The notes beneath the pieces were generated by a model. That model did not search any database, had not been told where the DNA came from, and was given only the letters and a program-made list of their open reading frames with translations. Of a stretch of DNA of 49,101 nt, positions 16,053 to 24,891 are shown piece after piece (the stretch's first letter is position 1; each line of letters begins with the position of its first letter). Both the position numbers and the translations under genes were made by a program. The DNA is taken from positions 1 to 49,101 of the forward strand of contig JADQBC010000004.1 in assembly GCA_016903655.1 (NCBI GenBank). The letters run 5' to 3'. Source of the stretch: Gomphosphaeria aponina SAG 52.96 = DSM 107014 (GTDB lineage: Bacteria; Cyanobacteriota; Cyanobacteriia; Cyanobacteriales; Gomphosphaeriaceae).

Positions 16053-16797
16053 CAGTTAATGGGCAGAGCTAAAAGCTAGAGAAAAAAATTCCCCTAAATT
16101 ATTTAGATAAAGTTAGGCTAAATAAAGCTGAATGTCTCTCAGGAAAACAGACTGTGATACTCATGATTAAATGAGGAGGAGGATGGTACTTGATAAAGTT
16201 GAAATAGGCAGTAGGAAATTTAGAGATTTTTGAGTGTGAAAACTCAAGTTTTAAACCTTGCACAGTATAGATTAGGGTCATCTATTATTTTAAGTGACAG
16301 AATCTATAAATACGAACTTAAAACTCTATCCTGAGCTCAAATTTCAAATAATTAAAAGCTCTCAAATCTTCACCTGAGCCAGAATATTAAAAATTGTATA
16401 GTTGGGGCTGTCTTGCAGGTAGTTAGGTAAAGCAAACAATAGAACTAGATTAACCGTTAGCTATGATTGACGGCTGTTTTTCCTGGCAATTTACTAAGTC
16501 AAAAAGCTTAACAAAATGTAATAAAAAGGTGGGGAAACTTGCTATAAGTTTAACTAATATCCCAGAGAAAAAATTCCAATCTAAATTCAGTGGGAAAAAA
16601 TAAAATTTTTTGAGAAAAAAGCATTCATTCCATGTTAGGATGAAAACTCGAAAAACAGATAAACCGATAAACAGTTGATTTCTAACTGGCGGCGAATTTT
16701 CTAAGCATTTTTCTCCCTGGGAGCACAGAGAAGCGCACAAATCGCTCTCGACTTGACGAGTGGGAAATAAATATTTTGTATATGGAGAAATAACCAG
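16053..16797. promoter_or_regulatory. Upstream region of rbcL
   Basis: No gene is supported in these 745 bp. A short copy of dispersed repeat B lies at 16153-16178. The rbcL promoter must lie here, but no promoter with good -35 and -10 boxes at correct spacing stands out; TTGACG at 16467-16472 and TTGACG at about 16752 lack convincing partners. The Shine-Dalgarno GGAG lies 10 bases before the rbcL ATG. Confidence 0.4.
16153..16178. repeat. Dispersed repeat family B, short copy
   Basis: TGTGATACTCATGATTAAAT followed by GAGGA matches the conserved half of the repeat seen at 25485 in the same orientation and at 7144, 40141 and 45792 inverted. Only the hairpin half is present here. Confidence 0.6.
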
Positions 16798-18210
16798 ATG
16801 GTACAAGTTAAAGCAGGGTTTAAGGCAGGTGTACAAGATTACCGCCTAACCTACTACACCCCAGACTATACACCCAAAGATACAGATTTACTAGCTTGCT
16901 TTCGGGTAACGCCCCAACCAGGTGTGCCTCCCGAAGAAGCTGGGGCTGCTGTAGCTGCTGAATCTTCTACAGGAACATGGACAACAGTATGGACTGATGG
17001 ACTGACTGATCTAGATCGCTATAAAGGTCGTTGCTATGACATCGAACCAGTTCAAGGTGAAGATAACCAGTTTTTCTGCTTTATCGCTTATCCTCTAGAT
17101 CTATTTGAAGAAGGTTCAGTCACCAATATGTTGACCTCCATTGTGGGGAACGTATTTGGTTTTAAAGCACTGCGTGGGCTGCGTCTGGAAGACTTGCGGG
17201 TTCCTGTTGCTTATCTGAAAACTTTCCAAGGCCCTCCTCACGGGATTACTGTAGAACGGGATTTACTGAACAAGTATGGTCGTCCCCTGCTCGGTTGCAC
17301 CATTAAGCCTAAGTTAGGTCTATCTGCGAAAAACTATGGTCGTGCAGTTTATGAATGTCTGCGCGGTGGTCTAGACTTCACCAAAGATGACGAAAATATT
17401 AACTCCCAGCCCTTTATGCGCTGGCGCGATCGCTTCCTCTTCGTTGCTGATGCTATTCACAAAGCGCAAGCAGAAACTAACGAAATCAAAGGACACTACC
17501 TCAACGTTACTGCCCCGACTCTCGAAGAAATGCTGAAGCGGGCTGAGTTTGCTAAAGAACTCAAAATGCCGATCATCATGCACGACTACCTCACAGGTGG
17601 TTTCACCGCTAACACTACTCTCGCTCGCTGGTGTCGTGATAACGGCATACTGCTCCACATTCACCGCGCAATGCACGCAGTAATTGACCGTCAGAAAAAT
17701 CATGGGATGCACTTCCGTGTACTAGCTAAGTGTTTACGGATGTCTGGTGGTGATCACCTCCACTCTGGGACTGTTGTAGGTAAGCTCGAAGGTGAACGTG
17801 GTATTACTATGGGTTTTGTTGACCTCATGCGGGAAGACTACGTGGAAGAAGATCGCTCCCGTGGTATTTTCTTTACCCAAGACTGGGCTTCTATGGCTGG
17901 AGTGATGCCCGTAGCTTCTGGTGGTATTCACGTATGGCATATGCCAGCCCTAGTAGAAATCTTTGGAGATGATTCTTGCTTACAGTTTGGTGGTGGTACT
18001 CTGGGACACCCCTGGGGGAATGCTCCTGGTGCAACCGCTAACCGTGTAGCTTTGGAAGCTTGTATCCAAGCTCGTAACGAAGGTCGTTCTCTCGCTCGCG
18101 AAGGGAACGATGTAATACGAGAAGCTGCTCGCTGGTCTCCTGAACTTGCCGCTGCTTGCGAACTTTGGAAAGAAATCAAGTTCGAGTTTGAAGCGATGGA
18201 TACACTCTAA
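16798..18210 (+). CDS. rbcL: Rubisco large subunit, Form IB
   Basis: A 470-residue catalytic subunit that carboxylates ribulose-1,5-bisphosphate inside the carboxysome. The active-site segment [17 protein letters not shown] contains the Lys carbamylated on activation (residue 196). [34 protein letters not shown], the loop 6 region [13 protein letters not shown] and the glycine-rich phosphate site [11 protein letters not shown] are all intact. Length is the cyanobacterial norm. It is followed by rbcX and rbcS in the same direction, with an inverted repeat in the rbcL-rbcX gap. Confidence 0.99.
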   Translation: MVQVKAGFKAGVQDYRLTYYTPDYTPKDTDLLACFRVTPQPGVPPEEAGAAVAAESSTGTWTTVWTDGLTDLDRYKGRCYDIEPVQGEDNQFFCFIAYPLDLFEEGSVTNMLTSIVGNVFGFKALRGLRLEDLRVPVAYLKTFQGPPHGITVERDLLNKYGRPLLGCTIKPKLGLSAKNYGRAVYECLRGGLDFTKDDENINSQPFMRWRDRFLFVADAIHKAQAETNEIKGHYLNVTAPTLEEMLKRAEFAKELKMPIIMHDYLTGGFTANTTLARWCRDNGILLHIHRAMHAVIDRQKNHGMHFRVLAKCLRMSGGDHLHSGTVVGKLEGERGITMGFVDLMREDYVEEDRSRGIFFTQDWASMAGVMPVASGGIHVWHMPALVEIFGDDSCLQFGGGTLGHPWGNAPGATANRVALEACIQARNEGRSLAREGNDVIREAARWSPELAAACELWKEIKFEFEAMDTL

Positions 18211-18221
18211 TGAGTGGATAG

Positions 18222-18264
18222 TTGTTAGTTATGAGTTTGATCTTAAATAACTAATAACTAACAA
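18222..18264 (+). repeat. 11-bp stem-loop between rbcL and rbcX
   Basis: TTGTTAGTTAT (18222-18232) and ATAACTAACAA (18254-18264) are perfect inverted repeats with a 21-base loop. There is no T-tract after it, so it is more likely an mRNA-stability or partial-attenuation element that lowers rbcX-rbcS relative to rbcL, or a remnant of a TAGTTA-type repeat. Function is inferred only from position. Confidence 0.45.
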
Positions 18265-18302
18265 TTCCCTTTAGAGGTCCCTGTTGGGATAGGTAGGCAT
18301 AA

Positions 18303-18695
18303 ATGCATCCAAAACAAGTAGCTCAAGAAACTGCAAAAGTTTTACAAAGTTACCTGACTTATCAGGCAGTACGCACTATTATCAATCAGTTGTCAGAAAC
18401 CAACCCGACTCAGGCAATTTGGTTGAGTCAGTACTCCTCTGGGAATACAATTCAGGATGGAGAAGCGTATTTGGAAGGATTGATGCTGGAACACAAGGAT
18501 TTAGTACTGCGGATTATGACTGTTAGACAACATTTAGCAGAACAAGTCCTGGAATTTCTCCCAGAAATGGTGCGTACTGGGATTGAGCAGGCTAATTTAG
18601 AACGTCGCCGTCAGCTATTGGAACGTCTCACCCAGTCCCAACCCTCAACGTCTGTCTCAGATACTGAGTTAGATGTGAATGAATCTTCTGACTAA
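18303..18695 (+). CDS. rbcX: Rubisco assembly chaperone RbcX
   Basis: A 130-residue helical dimeric chaperone that clamps the C-terminal tail of folded RbcL and promotes RbcL8 core assembly. It shows the typical N terminus with QVAQETAKVLQSYLTYQAVRTI, then QLSETNPTQAIWLSQYSSG and LVLRIMTVRQHLAEQVLEFLPEMVRTGI. The variable, polar C-terminal tail is normal for the family. It lies between rbcL and rbcS, 24 bp upstream of rbcS. Confidence 0.97.
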   Translation: MHPKQVAQETAKVLQSYLTYQAVRTIINQLSETNPTQAIWLSQYSSGNTIQDGEAYLEGLMLEHKDLVLRIMTVRQHLAEQVLEFLPEMVRTGIEQANLERRRQLLERLTQSQPSTSVSDTELDVNESSD

Positions 18696-18719
18696 CCATT
18701 TAGTTTCTCATAAAAATAG

Positions 18720-19055
18720 ATGAAAACATTACCTAAAGAGCGTCGTTACGAAACCCTTTCTTATTTACCTCCTCTGACTGATCAGCAAATTGTGAAGCAG
18801 ATCCAGTACATGATTGATCAGGGTTATATTCCTGCTGTTGAGTTTGAAGAAAATCCTCAGCCTCAAGACCACCACTGGACTTTGTGGAAGTTACCTCTGT
18901 TTAGTGCTAGCACTCCTCAAGATGTTCTGATTGAAGTTCGGGAATGTCGCGCTGAGTACTCTAATTGCTACATCCGTGTAATTGGCTTTGACAATATTAA
19001 GCAATGTCAAACTGTTAGCTTCATTGTTCACAAGCCTAATAGCACCCGCTATTAA
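18720..19055 (+). CDS. rbcS: Rubisco small subunit
   Basis: A 111-residue Form IB small subunit. It opens [19 protein letters not shown] and has [18 protein letters not shown], the [11 protein letters not shown] motif, [19 protein letters not shown] and [19 protein letters not shown]. It caps the L8 core. CcmM small-subunit-like modules mimic it in Rubisco binding. It is the last gene of the rbc operon, with a strong terminator 27 bp after the stop. Confidence 0.98.
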   Translation: MKTLPKERRYETLSYLPPLTDQQIVKQIQYMIDQGYIPAVEFEENPQPQDHHWTLWKLPLFSASTPQDVLIEVRECRAEYSNCYIRVIGFDNIKQCQTVSFIVHKPNSTRY

Positions 19056-19081
19056 AAATCTGTAAAGCTTAATTAAGCTGG

Positions 19082-19113
19082 CGCAAGAATTTATTTTCTT
19101 GCGTCTTTTTTTT
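19082..19113 (+). terminator. Rho-independent terminator of rbcLXS
   Basis: CGCAAGAA and TTCTTGCG form an 8-bp stem around a 6-base loop, followed by TCTTTTTTTT. It sits 27 bp after the rbcS stop, the expected place for the operon terminator. Confidence 0.9.
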
Positions 19114-19329
19114 GACAAATATTATAGCAGTGAGGGAGATGGTATTGATTAGGCAATGGGATGAGCGCTCATTGTCTCGGACTGCTTTTTAAGTTGAAAA
19201 AAAACAGTTTTGATAATCATCCAGAAAGAAAATTTGCTAGCATTAAAGCACAGGTGGGAAGAAAATACTTAAGTAGGGTGTGGCTCAAGGGAAAACTGTT
19301 ACTAATTATTCGGAAAGGTAGGGAAAAAA

Positions 19330-20748
19330 ATGCGATCGCCTACTAAAAAAAGATTATTTCGTTGGCTATTTCTGACAGCTTTACTCTGTTCATTAGCTGG
19401 AGGGTTATTTGCTTCTGAAGCGGAAAAAGATTTACCCAAAATACCGAGTTTTTCTTACAATTTTCAACCCTGGGCAGTTAATCTGGGTACTCGCATTGCT
19501 ACTCTTCGGGCTAATATTCCTACTGTAAATCAGGTGGTGATTGTGCCTGATGAAGCAACTTTTTTAGTGGCGATCGCTGATTGGAGTAAGACAGGCCGTT
19601 GGCCGATTTTAATTGGGGATAATTACTATACAGAAATGTTTCTTGCCCGTTTCCAACCTGCTAAAGTGATTCATTTACCCCCAGTTAAGCTGGATACTCC
19701 TTTAAAAGAATCAATGGTTAGTGCTGTAGCGGCAGCTTGGGATGCAGCCGATGTAATATCTGTTCAGGAAACATGGCAAAGTTTGGGTTGGCAACCTCCT
19801 GGAATAGTAATGACTTCAGAAAAAGACCCAGCATGGCCTGCTGCTGTAGCTTTAGCAGCAGATCGGGGTCAACCTTTGGTATTTCTTGAAGGTGATTTTG
19901 GCACGGCAAACCAAACTCTTACTCCTCAACAATGGCAACAATTGCAACAACAAGTTGAGCATTTAGTTCAACTTACTGGTTATTCTTATAATAAACTGGG
20001 TGACACAATCGATACGGTGACCATTGTCCGCCAACAGGGGGTTAAATATCCCTCCCCAGAAAAGGAAAAAGAACTACGAGCTGTAACTGATGGTTTAGCA
20101 CGGCATGAAAATGGCTCACGCTGGGGAATTGTGGGCTGGATTTATGGGGACGCAAATCGCAGTGTGTATCAGGCTATGTGCTCCATCTTTCTTGACTCGC
20201 AAACTGCTCTATTTTATAATAGTTATCAGCAGGAAGATTCCTGGAAGAATTATCAAATGAATACCCCAGCTCAGGAGCTTACTCAAGGGGGTTTTGCAGT
20301 CAAACTGGTGCAACGTCCTGAAGCAGGATTAAAAACTTGGCGCAGTTTAAGCGAGCAGGCATGGGAGTATGATTGGATATTTGTCAACTCCAGAGGCAGT
20401 CCCACAGAATTTGAAGTGGGTGATGGTACTGCTAATGTGGCTGATATCCCTCAATTAAAAACTCCTGCAGCGGTTTATTTTATCCATAGTTTTTCTGCTG
20501 CCACTCCTAATGACTCAGCAACTATTGCTGGAAAATGGTTAGAAAATGGGGCATATGCTTATGTTGGTAGTGTTGACGAACCTTTTTTGGCTGCTTTTAT
20601 CCCCCCTGAATTGCTTGTAAGACGACTGATTTTTGGCGCTCCTTTTTTGGTGTCAGCCCGTCAGTTAGACTCAGCTTCTTGGAAACTTACTACTATTGGC
20701 GATCCATTGATGATTATGACTAAACCTCACAAGCGAATTTCTCCCTAA
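19330..20748 (+). CDS. Secreted protein of unknown function
   Basis: A 472-residue protein opening with a basic N region and hydrophobic segment (about residues 8-30, RLFRWLFLTALLCSLAGGLF) typical of a signal peptide or anchor, so it probably acts outside the cytoplasm. It is not recognised as a known enzyme. Features include VVIVPDEATFLVAIADWS, a Gln-rich stretch (TPQQWQQLQQQVEHL), and a C-terminal part with AVYFIHSFSAA, IAGKWLENGAYAYVGSV and TIGDPLMI. The last three loosely recall the C-terminal layout of gingipain-like (C25) caspase-fold proteins, but the catalytic His-Gly and Cys are not visible. AGGTAGGG precedes ATG. It is monocistronic after the Rubisco terminator. Confidence 0.75.
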   Translation: MRSPTKKRLFRWLFLTALLCSLAGGLFASEAEKDLPKIPSFSYNFQPWAVNLGTRIATLRANIPTVNQVVIVPDEATFLVAIADWSKTGRWPILIGDNYYTEMFLARFQPAKVIHLPPVKLDTPLKESMVSAVAAAWDAADVISVQETWQSLGWQPPGIVMTSEKDPAWPAAVALAADRGQPLVFLEGDFGTANQTLTPQQWQQLQQQVEHLVQLTGYSYNKLGDTIDTVTIVRQQGVKYPSPEKEKELRAVTDGLARHENGSRWGIVGWIYGDANRSVYQAMCSIFLDSQTALFYNSYQQEDSWKNYQMNTPAQELTQGGFAVKLVQRPEAGLKTWRSLSEQAWEYDWIFVNSRGSPTEFEVGDGTANVADIPQLKTPAAVYFIHSFSAATPNDSATIAGKWLENGAYAYVGSVDEPFLAAFIPPELLVRRLIFGAPFLVSARQLDSASWKLTTIGDPLMIMTKPHKRISP

Positions 20749-20862
20749 TATTTTGCCATTTATTCGGCCTAATTTGGCTATTTCGGCTCTATATTATCCC
20801 TTACTTATTGCTAATAATATACTCAGTAAGGTTTAAAATTGAGCTTTTATATTAAGTTCAAT

Positions 20863-20962
20863 GGCGTTGGTGGATGCGTAATGCTTTTTATGCAAGTATC
20901 AACGAAAAATTAGGGATTGACAACCTTAATTACTTAATAGCATTCTCCAATTCACCAACGCC
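20863..20962. mobile_element. 100-bp MITE-like element with imperfect inverted ends
   Basis: The left end begins GGCGTTGGTGGATGCGTAAT and the right end is the complement of GGCGTTGGTGAATTGGAGAA. The ends are related to the GGCGTTGCTGAATT family at 15929 but diverged. No clear target duplication flanks it. It sits 13 bp from the 3' end of the RTX gene. Confidence 0.65.
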
Positions 20963-20975
20963 CTGGTTGCAACAA

Positions 20976-22265
20976 CTAAAAGTACATAATTGTGCTTGTT
21001 TTTGCATTGATGGACATATCGTCAGATTCTACACCAATGATTGTTAGTAGATCATTGTCATTAAATTTAATCTCAATTGCTTTTACACCACTAGGCAAAA
21101 TAACACTTGAAATCACCCCTGCATCATTAAATCCATCAAACTTAATCATGTCTCCTGGTTCAAAATCGAAGATCTTATCTTGTCCATAACCAAATTTATA
21201 GACAAACTTATCATTACCACCATCGCCCCACAGTTCATCATTACCATTACCACCATCTAGATAATCTTTTCCTTTTCCGCCAATTAAAAGGTCGTCCCCT
21301 TCATTCCCGAATAATTTATCTTTTTTCTGCTTTCCATTCACATAGTCATTTTCTGGAGTTCCCGATAGGTTATCTTTTTGCTTAGTTCCATTAACTGGAT
21401 TGAGTAGATTATAAATAATATCTTGTGCGCCAAGAGGACTATTTCCACCAAATTGAACCGTATTAACTTCTGGATTTAATTCGAGTCCAAAATAATAACC
21501 ATCTTGCACAAATGGTATGACAAATTCTGTCAGGGTAGGATTAACCTCAGCTAAAGTAGGAAATGTATCATCAGTAGGATCGTTATTATCTAAGTTGCTT
21601 CCCTGATCTGGATCAGCTACAAAAATCTCCTCAGGACTATTATAGATAAGTGGTGTATATATTGCTCCAGTAGAACGAGGCAACTCAGCGTAGCTTAGAG
21701 TATCATCAGTGTCTTTTCTATATAATGTAATGTTTTCTGGAGTTACATCAATGCCATCAATTTTAACAAATTGTTCATCCATGAAGTCGGCAAGATATTG
21801 TGCAACTTTTTGAAGTGTGGGTAATGAACCACCTACTTCTCCTACTAAACCTGATGGATCTCTTGGATTTAAGCCTTCAGCAATTAAATCCGCTAAATGT
21901 TTTTGAGTCAAGGCATACCCTCCTGGAAACCCTGCACCTGGAGAGAAATCATCGGTTGTATTATCTAATGATATGTTGACAAAAGGAGCGAAATACACAA
22001 CCTCATCTTGTCCTACAATTGTCCGAATAGCAGGTGCATCGAAATTAAATATTCCTGATAAGAAAGCAACGCCATCCAGGGATTCCACTTGAAAATTTTC
22101 ATAACGTTCCTGACTTCCTCTTTTCCCTCGTGGATCTGTGTCATCATCAATGACAACTGGGTTAAGACTCTCGGGAAGAGAAATAATTTGTGCTGCTAAC
22201 TGATTGGCTAAATCTTCTTGGCTATATCCCTGAATCAGTTCTTGACTACCTAAAATTTGAGACAT
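20976..22265 (-). CDS. RTX-type calcium-binding protein, probably secreted
   Basis: A 429-residue protein. Residues 294-353 carry hemolysin-type calcium-binding nonapeptides (GNEGDDLLIGGKGKDYLDGG, then NGNDELWGDGGNDKF), preceded by degenerate units (NGTKQKDNLSGTPENDYVNG). After them comes the usual beta-rich C-terminal part (FGYGQDKIFDFEPGDMIKF), the region used for type I secretion without an N-terminal signal peptide. The first 290 residues are acidic and not recognised, so the enzymatic or adhesive role is unknown. No ABC/HlyD exporter is encoded in this window. It is monocistronic. Confidence 0.85.
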   Translation of the reverse strand: MSQILGSQELIQGYSQEDLANQLAAQIISLPESLNPVVIDDDTDPRGKRGSQERYENFQVESLDGVAFLSGIFNFDAPAIRTIVGQDEVVYFAPFVNISLDNTTDDFSPGAGFPGGYALTQKHLADLIAEGLNPRDPSGLVGEVGGSLPTLQKVAQYLADFMDEQFVKIDGIDVTPENITLYRKDTDDTLSYAELPRSTGAIYTPLIYNSPEEIFVADPDQGSNLDNNDPTDDTFPTLAEVNPTLTEFVIPFVQDGYYFGLELNPEVNTVQFGGNSPLGAQDIIYNLLNPVNGTKQKDNLSGTPENDYVNGKQKKDKLFGNEGDDLLIGGKGKDYLDGGNGNDELWGDGGNDKFVYKFGYGQDKIFDFEPGDMIKFDGFNDAGVISSVILPSGVKAIEIKFNDNDLLTIIGVESDDMSINAKTSTIMYF

Positions 22266-22430
22266 AATATTTATCCCTTACTTATGTTTCCCCTGTTTTA
22301 CTTGCAGCATCAATCAAGTATTTGATGCTTTTAAGCTGATGAAAACCAAGATAACTAATTTAGGGGTAGAAATGTGAATCCTGAAACAAAACTTTACATT
22401 CCCACCAGAGCAAATGAACTGCTTACAAAT

Positions 22431-24662
22431 CTATTCTAAGCGCAACGGGGGAAGAGTGATTTTCCCAGGTGTATGTCCCATTGGCACAAATCGCTCTACC
22501 ATGCGAGACTCAGCCTCTCGGCGATTTACTGGCAATTGTTCGTAAGTATGGCCACTGGGGGAATTAATATAATAAGTACACCCACCGATGGATTTTTCAC
22601 GGGTATCTACGATTTCAAAGAGCAATTGGGGGACTTTCTCAAACCGCACCGCTCCTACATATTCCCCAAGCACTCCTGTGGATTTTAATGGCACTTGTCT
22701 TTGATTACACAAAACAACATAACGCTCAGAATTTCCCATGGCCTCTCGTAACCGCACCTGGATCTGCTTTTCTGCTGCGAATCTTAACTCCAACTGTACT
22801 CCATCGCGGGTAATTTCTCCATAACGGGGAAAGTGAAACTCAAAAAATGGCTCAAACCATTTTAATTCAAACTCATACCCAGCTTGCTGTAAATCCCTGA
22901 TGACTTGCTGCAAGTCTTTTTCAAGCTCAGAGGGTAACATAAAGCGATGGGCAAAAGCGCAGGCCCTACGGGCATCGCCTGGCTCCCACCCTGGAGAATC
23001 GCCTAAATTTAATGGTTTAGTATAGGGTGTTTCCCAAAACCAAGCAAAGAGCGATCGCAACAAGAGCATTTGTAACAAACCCATTTGGTAATGGGGAAAC
23101 ATAGCCAAACCGCGCAACTCCAACCCACCCTGTGAAAATAATTGCTCAAAGTCAAATCCTGTAAGATGATTATTTTTCAGGAAATGCTCGGGCCTACCAT
23201 CAACCATTTCCCCAAGTTGAGACAAATACTCATGGGACTTGGGAGTTTGACCAAAAACAGCAGCTAAACTGGGGTGATTATGGAAATAAGTAATTAAACT
23301 GCGCACTAAATCAGGTCGTCGCCAGAAAGGACTTTCCTGCTTCGGGGCAATAACAATATTAGTACAGCCTCCAGGAATTGGACGACCATCGAGAAGATAT
23401 TTTTCTGTTTCCAGACCACATTGCCTGGCGGCTGCAGCTAAAATAGTGTTAATTGCCACTAATTGGGCCCAATTGCTGACAGGATGAAGGTTGATAGCGA
23501 TCGCCCCAGACTCTCGCTCCCATCCCTCAATAGCAGTAATTAACTCCTGCCAAGGTGGAAATAGATCAATACTTCCATTGCGTAATTCTAAAGTTAGGGA
23601 AAGGGTAATTGAATTTTGAAGCCATTCTAGAGAGTTTTCCTGAGGATTATGCCCTCCAAAAATATATACTCCTCCCATTGTCAAATCCACACAATAACGT
23701 TGGAGACTAGCTTCTACAGTGTTTCCCAGAGAATTAATCTTTTCCCATTGTTGCTCAGTATAGGGTTTAGTAGTTCTTGGTGTTTCCTCATAGCGAGACA
23801 CAATGACAGAGAAATCTAATTGAGAGGTACAAGGTTCTGTAGTTCCCCTAACTGGACTAGCTGCAAGAGGATCTGGAGTACAAACCAGGGGAAGATGACC
23901 TTCAGCCGCGAGGAAACCAGAAGTAGGATCTAACCCGATCCAGCCTGCCCCAGGGAGATATACTTCTGTCCAGGCGTGTAAATCTCCCTGATCTGCTTCA
24001 GGGCCCATTGGGCCCGCCCCAGGTGGTATATCTGGAGTAAGTTGAATTAGATAACCAGAAACAAAGCGAGCTGCTAAACCATAATAACGCAAAATTTGGA
24101 CAAATAACCAACCAGTATCACGACAGGAACCTATTTTTTGGCCCAGAGTTTCTTCACAAGATTGAATCCCTGCTTCTAGGCGAATTTGATAGTTAATTTC
24201 TTGAGCAAGTTGTTGATTGAGTTCTAGAATAAAATTAGTAGTGTAGCTATCTTTTTGGCGATGTTTTTCTACCCAAGCTTGTAATAATGAGCCAGATTCA
24301 GTGATTTCTAAAAAAGGAACTAATTGTTTAGCTAATTCTGGGGGATAGGTAAAGGGATAGTTAATTGCATAATCTTCTAATAAAAAATTAAAAGGGTTGA
24401 TGGTTTGCAGTTGAGCAATGAGAGCTACTTCTACGTTGAGGTAATTGGTTGGCCCGAGAAAATTCACCCTAGCCAAGAAATTTCCATAGACATCTTGTAG
24501 CCAAGTGAGATAATGTTCTGGAGGAGATATTTTGAGGGAATAACTTTGAATCGGAGTGCGACAATGGGGAGAAGGGCGAAGTCCGATGGTATGGGGCCCA
24601 AGAATAATTGACCGAGAGTAACTATATTTAAGTTGATGGTGAAGGCCTACTGTAATTGTCAT
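22431..24662 (-). CDS. Transglutaminase-like / shortened DUF2126 protein
   Basis: A 743-residue protein. The N-terminal part (about 1-290) is a bacterial transglutaminase-like cysteine peptidase fold with an intact triad: Cys180 in GSCRDTGWL, His229 in DLHAWTEVYL and Asp245 in GLDPTSG. The C-terminal part resembles DUF2126 (ATP-grasp/glutamate-cysteine-ligase-like), with INLHPVSNW, LDGRPIPGGCTN and SPFWRRPDLVRSLITYFHNHPSL. Full-length relatives are about 1,100 residues; here the stretch after DLTMGG, which normally carries EPTFVS, is reduced to about 50 residues, so the DUF2126 nucleotide-binding core looks incomplete. The frame is open with no frameshift, so the short form may be a stable variant. 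Relatives act in peptide or circularly permuted ATP-grasp ligase systems, but the substrate is unknown. Confidence 0.85.
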   Translation of the reverse strand: MTITVGLHHQLKYSYSRSIILGPHTIGLRPSPHCRTPIQSYSLKISPPEHYLTWLQDVYGNFLARVNFLGPTNYLNVEVALIAQLQTINPFNFLLEDYAINYPFTYPPELAKQLVPFLEITESGSLLQAWVEKHRQKDSYTTNFILELNQQLAQEINYQIRLEAGIQSCEETLGQKIGSCRDTGWLFVQILRYYGLAARFVSGYLIQLTPDIPPGAGPMGPEADQGDLHAWTEVYLPGAGWIGLDPTSGFLAAEGHLPLVCTPDPLAASPVRGTTEPCTSQLDFSVIVSRYEETPRTTKPYTEQQWEKINSLGNTVEASLQRYCVDLTMGGVYIFGGHNPQENSLEWLQNSITLSLTLELRNGSIDLFPPWQELITAIEGWERESGAIAINLHPVSNWAQLVAINTILAAAARQCGLETEKYLLDGRPIPGGCTNIVIAPKQESPFWRRPDLVRSLITYFHNHPSLAAVFGQTPKSHEYLSQLGEMVDGRPEHFLKNNHLTGFDFEQLFSQGGLELRGLAMFPHYQMGLLQMLLLRSLFAWFWETPYTKPLNLGDSPGWEPGDARRACAFAHRFMLPSELEKDLQQVIRDLQQAGYEFELKWFEPFFEFHFPRYGEITRDGVQLELRFAAEKQIQVRLREAMGNSERYVVLCNQRQVPLKSTGVLGEYVGAVRFEKVPQLLFEIVDTREKSIGGCTYYINSPSGHTYEQLPVNRREAESRMVERFVPMGHTPGKITLPPLRLE

Positions 24663-24790
24663 GTTTGTTTGATAAATCTTGTTTCTTTTTCATCCCTAAG
24701 AGCAATTTAGATTAAAAGGCCCTAGCAAACATTGCCTAGACTAATGTTCTATAATAATTATTAATTATCAGAATCCTGCCCCCGCACTGC

Positions 24791-24885
24791 TAATTTCATT
24801 GGGCGGGTTTTGATTTAAAAACAACATTGTGATCACTTAATTTCATTGGGCGGGTTTTGATTTAAAAACAACATTGTGATCACTT
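24791..24885. repeat. 47-bp tandem duplication
   Basis: Two exact 47-bp units starting AATTTCATTGGGCGGGTTTT lie at 24792-24838 and 24839-24885. The GGGCGGGTTTTGAT core recalls the inner arm of family A elements (589, 7256), so this may be a duplicated fragment of such an element. It lies 6 bp from the 3' end of the zinc-ribbon gene. Confidence 0.95.
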
Positions 24886-24891
24886 TGACCT

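Noticed and set aside
16752..16780. TTGACG ... TTGTAT as an rbcL promoter
   Set aside because: Transcription would start within about 10 bases of the rbcL ATG and leave no room for the Shine-Dalgarno site at 16782.
16450..16836. A 128-codon minus-strand open frame upstream of rbcL
   Set aside because: It overlaps the rbcL start, shows no family features and has a low-complexity Phe/Leu-rich composition typical of a chance frame in an AT-rich leader.
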